DNA of 12,506 nucleotides from Acidobacteriota bacterium (lineage in GTDB: Bacteria; Acidobacteriota; Blastocatellia; Pyrinomonadales; Pyrinomonadaceae). The first letter of the stretch is position 1. Every line of letters starts with the position of its first letter. The stretch spans positions 1-12,506 of the forward strand of contig JABFSB010000420.1 of NCBI GenBank assembly GCA_013140875.1. The letters run 5' to 3'. Positions 7,539 to 12,506 of the stretch are shown here, one piece after another. Made by a program: the position numbers and the translations under genes. The notes under the pieces were generated by a model that had not been told where the DNA came from, ran no database searches, and saw only the letters and a program-made list of their open reading frames with translations.

Positions 7539-8119
7539 AACACATCTCTCCCGATCTTACCGTAAAACCTCATAAATTCCTGACGCGCCCTTGCTACAAA
7601 AGTTCCAATGCTGGCTTCATTCAGTGAAAGGCTTTCGGCGATCTCCCGGTAGGACAAGCCCTGTTGTTTCAAAACAAGGCAGCTTCTCAGCGGTTCTTTG
7701 ATCTTTGTCAGCGCCCGATTTATCTCAGTGACTCCCGCCTGCTGCTCAAACTCGCTTTCGACTGAAAAAACCGAGGCTTCAACTGTTTCTTTGACGTAAT
7801 TTTCGTCCCTCGTGTTCGCCCTTATATTGCCTCTCAACGTGTTTTTGGCTACGTTCAGGGCGACCCTGATAAGCCACGGACGCAGCATCTCGGCATCCTT
7901 TATCGAATCCATGTGTTTATACAGCCGAATAAACACTTCCTGCGTCACGTCCTCGGCCAGGCCGCAGTCATGCACCACCGATCGGGCCGCGCGAAAGACA
8001 GTCCTATGGTGAAGCGTAAATGCCTCATCAAATTCGATTGTCTCTGTAGCGGCAGCGGTCGCTGATTGTTCGGACATTATGTCCACAAAGATTTCGGTCG
8101 AATCGCTCATTTTCAGCAT
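7535..8119 (-). CDS. ECF-type RNA polymerase sigma factor
   Basis: The 194-residue protein has the two-domain sigma-70 ECF layout. Region 2 spans about 30-97 (FDEAFTLHHRTVFRAAR, then AEDVTQEVFIRLYKH, then WLIRVALNVAKNTLR). Region 4 spans about 134-186, with helix-turn-helix LSYREIAESLSLNEASIGTF and ARARQEF. It directs RNA polymerase to a small regulon, probably including its own operon. It is first of three genes with the anti-sigma factor and the DUF4097 protein. The ATG at 8119 has AAAGG about 9 nt upstream. ATG at 8077 (residue 15), with GTGGA before it, is a possible alternative and would remove a non-conserved N-terminal tail. I could not identify a convincing autoregulatory -35/-10 pair upstream. 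The subgroup of ECF is not assigned. Confidence 0.95.
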   Translation of the reverse strand: MLKMSDSTEIFVDIMSEQSATAAATETIEFDEAFTLHHRTVFRAARSVVHDCGLAEDVTQEVFIRLYKHMDSIKDAEMLRPWLIRVALNVAKNTLRGNIRANTRDENYVKETVEASVFSVESEFEQQAGVTEINRALTKIKEPLRSCLVLKQQGLSYREIAESLSLNEASIGTFVARARQEFMRFYGKIGRDVL

Positions 8120-8194
8120 TTATCAATGCCTTTCAGACTAAATACACCGTCGGACGCTATTTTATGACAGATCAGACAATTTTGCTGTATCGGA

Positions 8195-8275
8195 AATGCG
8201 GAGGCCCGACCCTTAGGAAGGGCTTAATCTCAACGTTGAATGCTACGCCCTTGCTAACGCGCAGACTTCTGCATT
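8195..8275. repeat. 81-bp quasi-palindrome with GC-rich arms
   Basis: Arms of 32 nt (8195-8226 and 8244-8275) match at 23 of 32 positions when reverse-complemented, with conserved ends AATGC/GCATT and inner blocks AAGGGC/GCCCTT. The 17-nt centre contains the perfect palindrome CAACGTTG, so the element is nearly symmetric along its full length. It sits in the 301-bp gap 8120-8420, upstream of the sigma factor operon and next to a second, unrelated-looking palindrome (8318-8402). A 39-codon open stretch beginning at 8163 runs across it and is most likely accidental. Confidence 0.8.
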
Positions 8276-8317
8276 TTCGCTAAACGCTGTGAACGCAAAG
8301 ATTACGCTGCGTCGCTT

Positions 8318-8402
8318 CTGTCTCTTTTCGTCTTATTCCTCTTCTTCGGTGGATAAAAAAATCTAACCACGGAAGAAGAGGAATAAGAGAAACGAAGAAT
8401 GA
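8318..8402. repeat. Inverted repeat, same family as the element at 5018-5143
   Basis: A 22-nt core arm (8331-8352) matches the reverse complement of 8367-8388 at 21 of 22 positions. Weaker pairing extends outward to about 8318 and 8402, with a 14-nt AT-rich loop. The arms are pyrimidine-rich then purine-rich, as in the copy at 5018-5143, and the word CCACGGAAG with GAATAAGAG is shared. It lies 18 bases downstream of the DUF58 stop codon (8421-8423 on the minus strand). As RNA it could act as a 3'-end hairpin for that operon, though it has no U-tract. Confidence 0.88.
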
Positions 8403-8420
8403 GAGAGGCGAGCGGGCCGC

Positions 8421-9848
8421 TCAGAATTCTATAATCTGGGTCGCGGGCGGGAGCGAAAGGTCACCGTGGTTTGCGGATGTGATGAATAGATTGTGGCTTT
8501 CGGACGGGTCGTCGAGGAATTCGTCCAAATTCTCGATCGGCCGGTGTTCGCCGGACTTTTGCATTGCCGGTTCGATCACGGCAAGTCGCCGCAGGCATTC
8601 GATCAGGTGGCGGCTGCCGGTGCCGAATCCGCCGGTTTCGCCCGGAGTGATCAGGCGAACTTCGGCGTCGGTGTTGCAGAAATGTGCCGTAATTGCAGCG
8701 GCCTGGCTAACGGCGGCCTCGAACCTCGGCGACCTGTCCGCTTCTTTTCCTGAGTTTTCAGCATCTATTCTCTGGCGCAGCGTCATCGGCTTGACTGTTT
8801 CGGCCGGCATTCGCGTGTCGAAATATACCGTCACCTTTTGCTCGTCCTCGGCCGCAAATTCACGCACCATCAAGTGCCGGGCTCGGGCCGTCGCTTTCCA
8901 GTCGATCCGCCGCAGGTCGTCATTCGGCTGATAATCGCGCATCGACAAGAGGTCTTGGCCCGACCCGCGCTTATCGGCGGCGAGGCGGCCGGCGTCCAGT
9001 GGAATCGACATCACGGCCGGTGAAACGTTTTCTACCTTCGGGAAAACGATAAGCTCGGTCTCTTTCGCCGCCAAACGACGTCGATGGCGAAAGAATCCGA
9101 ACGGAAATTTGGTCGAAAGCTCGAAATCCTTGATGACGAACCGGCCGCGTGAGGGGAAAATGTGATTGTTCTTATTCTCGATCGAACTGTTCCGCGGAAT
9201 ATGTACAAAATAGCTGAGTGTTCGGCGGACAATCGGGGCCCGCGACAGCCGCTCGGCAAGCCACTTTGGCAATATCTGATTCAGATCGTCGAAATAGGCC
9301 GAGCGTTCGCGTTGCCGTCCGCGTACCTCGGCGACGATCGAGTAACTGGGAAACAGCCGCTTGCGGTTGTGGATGCTGACAAGTATAGGTGTTTCCTGTC
9401 CGGCGAAGATCGTCTCGGGAAACCGCATCTTTACATCGAGCTTCTTTAGACATAAATTGCCGGCAAAAAAACCGACGATCATCGCCGCGGCAAGGAATGA
9501 CAGGACAAGAAAGAGCAGGTTATTTCCGCTGTTCCATGCGGAAAATCCCACGATCATCAACAGCCCGAGCATCACTGCTCCGCCCGCCGTAAACTCGAAC
9601 GGCAAGTTCATCTGCGAAGCTTCCTTGCTCGCGTTCCGGGCCAGCGGCGGAACCACGAAGATCAGTATCAAAAGAACAAAAACCAGCGAAGCCCCTGCCG
9701 AGATACCCGCAAGCCGCGTGTTCCCATTCAAATGGGCATACGCCGTCAACCCCGAAAGCCCAATGCCACCAAGAACAACAACCAGCCCAAGCGCGGCATT
9801 CCTGATGTCGCGTAGGCTGAAGAGTTGGCCTAAATCGCGAAAATTCAT
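8421..9848 (-). CDS. DUF58 membrane protein of a MoxR-DUF58 system
   Basis: The 475-residue protein starts with four likely transmembrane helices in two pairs (about 17-38, 50-69, 89-105, 110-131). A beta-rich region follows, then the DUF58 hallmark at 296-330 (GSGQDLLSMRDYQPND, DLRRIDWKATARARHLMVRE). The segment after it (KVTVYFDTR around 338-346) starts the von Willebrand A-like fold. The metal-site motif DxSxS seen in many relatives reads DTRMP here, so metal binding may be lost. In known cases DUF58 proteins work with MoxR AAA+ ATPases in assembling or maturing envelope or metalloprotein complexes. The moxR gene lies upstream on the same strand, separated by brnTA and a 49-aa gene. The ATG follows the upstream TAG directly (TAGATG) and GGAG lies 6 nt before it, which suggests translational coupling. 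Confidence 0.93.
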   Translation of the reverse strand: MNFRDLGQLFSLRDIRNAALGLVVVLGGIGLSGLTAYAHLNGNTRLAGISAGASLVFVLLILIFVVPPLARNASKEASQMNLPFEFTAGGAVMLGLLMIVGFSAWNSGNNLLFLVLSFLAAAMIVGFFAGNLCLKKLDVKMRFPETIFAGQETPILVSIHNRKRLFPSYSIVAEVRGRQRERSAYFDDLNQILPKWLAERLSRAPIVRRTLSYFVHIPRNSSIENKNNHIFPSRGRFVIKDFELSTKFPFGFFRHRRRLAAKETELIVFPKVENVSPAVMSIPLDAGRLAADKRGSGQDLLSMRDYQPNDDLRRIDWKATARARHLMVREFAAEDEQKVTVYFDTRMPAETVKPMTLRQRIDAENSGKEADRSPRFEAAVSQAAAITAHFCNTDAEVRLITPGETGGFGTGSRHLIECLRRLAVIEPAMQKSGEHRPIENLDEFLDDPSESHNLFITSANHGDLSLPPATQIIEF

Positions 9849-9998
9849 CTACACTCCATTGCGGGCTTTTCCTTGAGCGCATCGCACGAATCGTTTAAGT
9901 GAAAACGCAATCAGAAGCGGTAGAAACGAGACTACCGCGACGAGGATAACCGCAGTAGCCCAAACTAAGGCGGGCTCCCCAAAGTAGAGTTCGACCAT
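9849..9998 (-). CDS. Predicted 49-aa single-helix membrane protein
   Basis: The minus strand encodes 49 residues from ATG at 9998 to TAG at 9851-9849. Residues about 10-33 form one hydrophobic helix (ALVWATAVILVAVVSF then LPLLIAFS). A basic tail follows (KRFVRC, later GKAR), which by the positive-inside rule puts the C-terminus in the cytoplasm. The N-terminus is short and acidic (MVELYFGEP). AAGGG lies 9 nt before the ATG, a usable Shine-Dalgarno. The stop codon abuts the DUF58 ATG, and brnA ends 24 bp upstream, so it fits the operon spacing exactly. I do not know a family for it. It could be a small partner of the DUF58 protein or a leader peptide for coupling. It is short enough that most gene callers would miss it. 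Confidence 0.55.
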   Translation of the reverse strand: MVELYFGEPALVWATAVILVAVVSFLPLLIAFSLKRFVRCAQGKARNGV

Positions 9999-10022
9999 CT
10001 CGGCGTACCCTTCTGGTTCGAA

Positions 10023-10292
10023 TCACGCCCGTCGCGACTCAATAACCTGCCTCAAGGCCTTGTTTATCTGCGCTTGGTAGAATTCATCAGAATCGGAGTT
10101 CGTCTTGAAGTGCTCGACGATATCGGCGTCCAGCAAAATCGCGACCTTATCGCGAATAATGTGGCGGGCGGGCCGATATCGCTTTATGCCCAGAGCAGGA
10201 AGATCAGATTCTTCAACACCTTGTGCCCGCATAATTTCAATATCTCCGGCGGTGACCTCTACCTCGATCAATTTTTCATCGGTCTTGTTCAT
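10023..10292 (-). CDS. brnA: BrnA-like antitoxin
   Basis: The 89-residue protein ends with a ribbon-helix-helix segment: VAILLDADIVEHFK at 50-63, then FYQAQINKALRQVIES at 71-86. This matches the BrnA pattern of a strand with LDADV-x-x-x-F followed by YQ-x-x-IN-x-x-L. The canonical GKGY turn is replaced by a longer NSDSDEF. BrnA binds and neutralises the BrnT ribonuclease and represses the shared promoter through its DNA-binding fold. Its ATG at 10292 lies inside the end of the brnT reading frame (17-bp overlap), the usual toxin-first order for brnTA. It appears intact although the toxin gene is broken. The gene sits between moxR and the 49-aa/DUF58 genes and shares their strand. Confidence 0.8.
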   Translation of the reverse strand: MNKTDEKLIEVEVTAGDIEIMRAQGVEESDLPALGIKRYRPARHIIRDKVAILLDADIVEHFKTNSDSDEFYQAQINKALRQVIESRRA

Positions 10293-10561
10293 TTCGGTTC
10301 AAATTATAAGCCTTTTCCTCATATGGGCGAGCTTTTTCTGCGCTAATGATCCTGATCTTGTCTCGAACAGTATAAACAACACGCAAAAGATTATATTCAG
10401 CGAGACCGATCAAAACATAACGGTGCTCCGAATCGTCGGAATGGGCCTCATCGAACTCCTCTATCGCCCATTCATCGAAGAACGCCAAACTTGCCCTTCA
10501 AACGTGACACTGTGCTTCTTTCGTTTTCGGCCGCCTTCTTACTGTCCCATTCGAAATCCAT
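10276..10561 (-). pseudogene. brnT: brnT toxin gene disrupted by two single-base frameshifts
   Basis: The toxin is spread over three reading frames. From ATG at 10561 the frame gives MDFEWDSKKAAENER, the BrnT N-terminus, then leaves the family and stops at TGA near 10474-10472. The next frame gives KHSVTFEG, the expected KHGVSFEE motif. The third gives ASLAFFDEWAI, then HRYVLIGLAEYN, VVYTVRDKIRIISAEKA and the end at 10276. Restoring one A in the run after GAACG-like sequence (around 10518) and one G in the GGG run (around 10495) joins all three into about 95 residues, the normal length of this RelE-fold RNase. Both shifts are losses in short homopolymers. It may be a decayed toxin or a long-read sequencing error. 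The last frame alone could start at TTG 10488 but would lack the conserved N-terminal third. Confidence 0.8.
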
Positions 10562-10585
10562 CACACAAATTCTACACGCGACGGC

Positions 10586-11584
10586 CTAAATCGGCACGGC
10601 CACTTTCGACAAAATCTCGTTTAATATCTGCTCCGCCTCACGAGTCTTATTTTTCAACCCGGCGGAGCGGGAATTGATAATAATTCTATGGGCGAAACAC
10701 GGGATGACGAGGCGTTTGATGTCGTCGGCGATGCAGTAATCTCGGCCCTCTATCAAAGCTAGCGCTTGAGCAGAGCGATGCAGGGCGAGGGTGCCGCGCG
10801 GGCTGACGCCGAGTTCGAGATGGTCGTTGGCTCGGGTCGCGGCGACGATCTCCAGTAAATAATCGATCAATGCCGGATCGACGCGGACCTGCGACGCAAG
10901 CTTTTGAAGCTCGCTCACGTCGTCGCCCGACATAACCGGGTGGACGAAATCCAGTGGATTGACTTCTGTCCGGTCAAAGAGCATTTTTCGCTCGTCGTCC
11001 TGGCTTGGGTAGCCCATGTGGACACGCAGCATAAAACGGTCGAGCTGTGATTCGGGCAGCGGATAAGTGCCGTGGTGCTCGGACGGATTCTGCGTCGCCA
11101 CGACCATAAACGGCAGCGGCAAACCGCGCGAAATGCCCTCGACCGTCACCTGCTCTTCGGCCATCGCTTCGAGCAGGGCGGACTGCGTTTTCGGCGTCGC
11201 GCGGTTGATCTCGTCCGCGATAACTACATTCGAGAAGATCGGCCCGGGCTTCCAGGCAAAATCGCCGGTGTGCTGGTCAAAGATCGAAAGGCCGATCACG
11301 TCGGACGGTAAAAGGTCGGAGGTGAACTGTATCCGGTGGATCGAAAGATCAAGCGCACGTGCCAAAGCATTGGAAAGAGTAGTTTTACCGATGCCCGGAA
11401 CGTCCTCGATCAGCAAATGCCCTTTGCCGAACAATGCGACGAGAGCATACTTGACGGTCTCGGACTTGCCGCGGATCACGCTCTCGATCGCCCGCTGAAG
11501 CTCGGCGATCTTTTCCGCGGGATCGAAATGCAGCAGAATATCTTCGGTCTGAACGCGGGTTTCGTTGACGATCCAGTCTCTCAT
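10586..11584 (-). CDS. MoxR-family AAA+ ATPase
   Basis: The 332-residue protein is full length for MoxR ATPases, which act as chaperone-like motors. Visible motifs are Walker A DVPGIGKTT at 61-69, Walker B VVIADEINRATPKTQSALLE at 120-139, sensor 1 ATQNP at 163-167, the ESQLDRF arginine-finger region at 178-184, and the sensor 2 motif SPRG at 261-264. The HGTYPLPESQLDRF stretch is characteristic of the family. It is first in the minus-strand operon that continues through brnTA and the 49-aa gene to DUF58, its usual partner. The ATG at 11584 has no clear Shine-Dalgarno (CCCCTTCGCCTAA precedes it). A related TAAAAT box lies about 45 nt upstream but lacks a good -35. The downstream transglutaminase or BatA-type genes often found with MoxR-DUF58 are absent here. 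Confidence 0.95.
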   Translation of the reverse strand: MRDWIVNETRVQTEDILLHFDPAEKIAELQRAIESVIRGKSETVKYALVALFGKGHLLIEDVPGIGKTTLSNALARALDLSIHRIQFTSDLLPSDVIGLSIFDQHTGDFAWKPGPIFSNVVIADEINRATPKTQSALLEAMAEEQVTVEGISRGLPLPFMVVATQNPSEHHGTYPLPESQLDRFMLRVHMGYPSQDDERKMLFDRTEVNPLDFVHPVMSGDDVSELQKLASQVRVDPALIDYLLEIVAATRANDHLELGVSPRGTLALHRSAQALALIEGRDYCIADDIKRLVIPCFAHRIIINSRSAGLKNKTREAEQILNEILSKVAVPI

Positions 11585-11683
11585 TTAGGCGAAGGGGCGG
11601 ACCACAAGCGTCCATAGAATATTTTACACAATAATTGATGCCGCCCGCACCAAAAACTTTGCTAACTTCATTGCCCGTTTGCT

Positions 11684-11751
11684 TTTGCTGTTTTCTTTGC
11701 GCCTTTGCGGGAAATCTCTTTCCTCCCGAAAAGGCGCAACGGAAGAATGAA
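11684..11751. repeat. Inverted repeat in the moxR-pilin divergent gap
   Basis: The left arm TTGCGCCTTTGCGGGA (11697-11712) matches the reverse complement of 11724-11739 at 15 of 16 positions, with an 11-nt loop. Looser pyrimidine/purine pairing extends on both sides. It lies midway in the 278-bp gap (11585-11862) between divergent genes, so it is unlikely to be a terminator. The promoter for the plus-strand pilin gene must lie between it and 11863; TATAGT at 11834-11839 is a possible -10 without a clear -35. Confidence 0.82.
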
Positions 11752-11862
11752 GATGCGGAAAAGCCCGACGTTTGCAAATTTACTCTAAAACCGACTAAAA
11801 TTTTGAAACTTCACCTCTGCCGGCACGTGAATATATAGTCAGGGTATTTTCGCCATAAATAT

Positions 11863-12336
11863 ATGAATTTACGCAAACGTTTTAGTGATCAGCGTGGTTT
11901 TAACCTGATCGAGCTCATGATCGTTATCGCCATCATCGGCCTCTTGATCGGCGTCGGCAGTATCGCCTGGGGTGCAATGATCAAAGCCGGTAATGAGACG
12001 GCAGCTACACAGGTACTCGACCGTATGCGGGTGTTCCAGGCACAATACGCATCGTCGAATAGAGGCAGATTTGGTACTTTCGATCAACTGATTGCCAGAG
12101 GAGCGCTTGACGCGCAATACGCCGGCGATGCTCCCGTCGTCAACGGTTATATATTTACGATGGAGATTATCGAACCGTCTAGTTCGGCTCCGGCATCGTA
12201 CAAGATCTGGGCCGATCCACAGGTTTCTACAGGCATTACCGCAACCGGCAACCGCTTCTTCTTCACAAGCTCGGCACTCGGCGGCATCAAAGCCAAGGAA
12301 GGCGAAAAAGCCAACGAAAACGACCCGTCCATCTAA
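11863..12336 (+). CDS. Type IV pilin/type II pseudopilin-like protein
   Basis: The 157-residue protein carries a class III prepilin leader: a short basic MNLRKRFSDQRG, then cleavage expected after Gly12, Phe13 at +1 and Glu17 at +5 (GFNLIELMIVIAIIGLLIG). The hydrophobic alpha-1 helix runs about 13-36. Prepilin peptidase PilD would cut and methylate it, and the helix would pack in a pilus or pseudopilus fibre. The remaining globular part is small and ends in a charged KAKEGEKANENDPS tail, with no cysteine pair. It could be a major pilin, a minor pilin or a GspG-like pseudopilin; the sequence does not decide. ATG at 11863 has only a distant AGGG. No other pilus gene is in view. The tRNA gene begins six bases after its stop. 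Confidence 0.9.
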   Translation: MNLRKRFSDQRGFNLIELMIVIAIIGLLIGVGSIAWGAMIKAGNETAATQVLDRMRVFQAQYASSNRGRFGTFDQLIARGALDAQYAGDAPVVNGYIFTMEIIEPSSSAPASYKIWADPQVSTGITATGNRFFFTSSALGGIKAKEGEKANENDPSI

Positions 12337-12342
12337 ACTTCA

Positions 12343-12417
12343 GCCGTCTTAGCTCAGTGGTAGAGCACTCGCTTCACACGCGATAGGTCACAGGTTCAAA
12401 TCTTGTAGACGGCACCA
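12343..12417 (+). tRNA. tRNA-Val (anticodon CAC), CCA encoded
   Basis: The 75-nt sequence folds as a standard cloverleaf. The acceptor GCCGTCT pairs with AGACGGC, the D stem is GCTC/GAGC, the anticodon loop is TTCACAC with CAC at positions 34-36, the variable loop is AGGTC, and the T arm is ACAGG-TTCAAAT-CTTGT. Discriminator A and CCA are encoded in the genome. CAC reads GUG valine codons. The outermost anticodon-stem pair (27-43) is a C-T mismatch. It lies six bases after the pilin stop codon and just before a terminator, so the two are probably on one transcript. Confidence 0.95.
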
Positions 12418-12425
12418 TCGAACAC

Positions 12426-12472
12426 GAAAAAAAAGGCTGCCGAAATCGTTTCGGTCAGCCTGTTTTTTTTTT
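12426..12472. terminator. Rho-independent terminator, probably bidirectional
   Basis: A strong stem pairs AGGCTGCCGAAA (12434-12445) with TTTCGG-T-CAGCCT (12449-12461) around a TCG loop, with one bulged T. A ten-T tract follows on the plus strand, and eight A's precede it, giving a U-tract for minus-strand transcripts too. It ends the pilin-tRNA transcript. The last bases of the window (12502-12506, GGAGG) could be the ribosome-binding site of a gene beyond the edge. Confidence 0.9.
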
Positions 12473-12506
12473 GCCTTTCAGTGGTCTGTAACAGGTAATT
12501 TGGAGG

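Noticed and set aside
8163..8282. 39-codon plus-strand frame across the palindrome at 8195-8275
   Set aside because: It is explained by the palindrome and has no Shine-Dalgarno or domain.
12343..12417. tRNA-Val as an integration site for a mobile element
   Set aside because: No integrase, no duplicated tRNA 3' end and no change in gene type is visible; the sequence past the terminator is too short to judge.
12502..12506. GGAGG ribosome-binding site at the window edge
   Set aside because: It is plausible for a gene starting just outside, but no start codon is in view.

Overview
The window looks like a chromosomal segment of a moderate-GC Gram-negative bacterium, most likely an environmental Acidobacteriota member of the Blastocatellia/Pyrinomonadaceae type. 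That placement is inference. It rests on the gene mix (ECF sigma/anti-sigma/DUF4097 locus, MoxR-DUF58 pair, long Ycf48/BNR-repeat exported protein, Rad50-type SbcC with an atypical hook) and on the style of the intergenic palindromes. There is no phage, transposase, integrase or CRISPR array in view. Nearly all genes lie on the minus strand; the 98-aa gene, the pilin and the tRNA are on plus.

Layout. Positions 1-1705 (minus) hold the N-terminal part of a secreted beta-propeller-like protein with at least twelve Ycf48/BNR repeats. It runs off the left edge, so it has no stop here. Positions 1730-2188 encode RNase HI and 2268-4913 an SbcC/Rad50 ATPase, both minus. After a 335-bp gap comes a lone plus-strand gene for an unrecognised 98-aa protein (5249-5545). 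It converges on a three-gene minus-strand operon read from 8119 down to 5557: ECF sigma factor, overlapping zinc-finger anti-sigma factor, and exported DUF4097 protein.

Positions 11584 down to 8421 form a second minus-strand operon: MoxR ATPase, a BrnT/BrnA toxin-antitoxin pair whose toxin gene is broken by two single-base shifts, a 49-aa one-helix membrane protein, and a DUF58 protein. On the right, a plus-strand type IV pilin/pseudopilin (11863-12336) is followed six bases later by tRNA-Val(CAC) and a strong terminator.

The most striking structure is not a gene. Every intergenic gap longer than about 50 bp carries at least one imperfect inverted repeat (elements at 1586-1731, 2196-2265, 5018-5143, 8195-8275, 8318-8402 and 11684-11751). 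Those at 5018 and 8318 clearly share sequence. The one at 1586-1731 reaches into coding sequence: it supplies the likely ribosome-binding site, the GTG start and much of the hydrophobic leader of the Ycf48-like protein. I see no dedicated defence or biosynthetic cluster. The candidates for something undescribed are this repeat population, the repeat-derived leader, and the small membrane protein beside DUF58.
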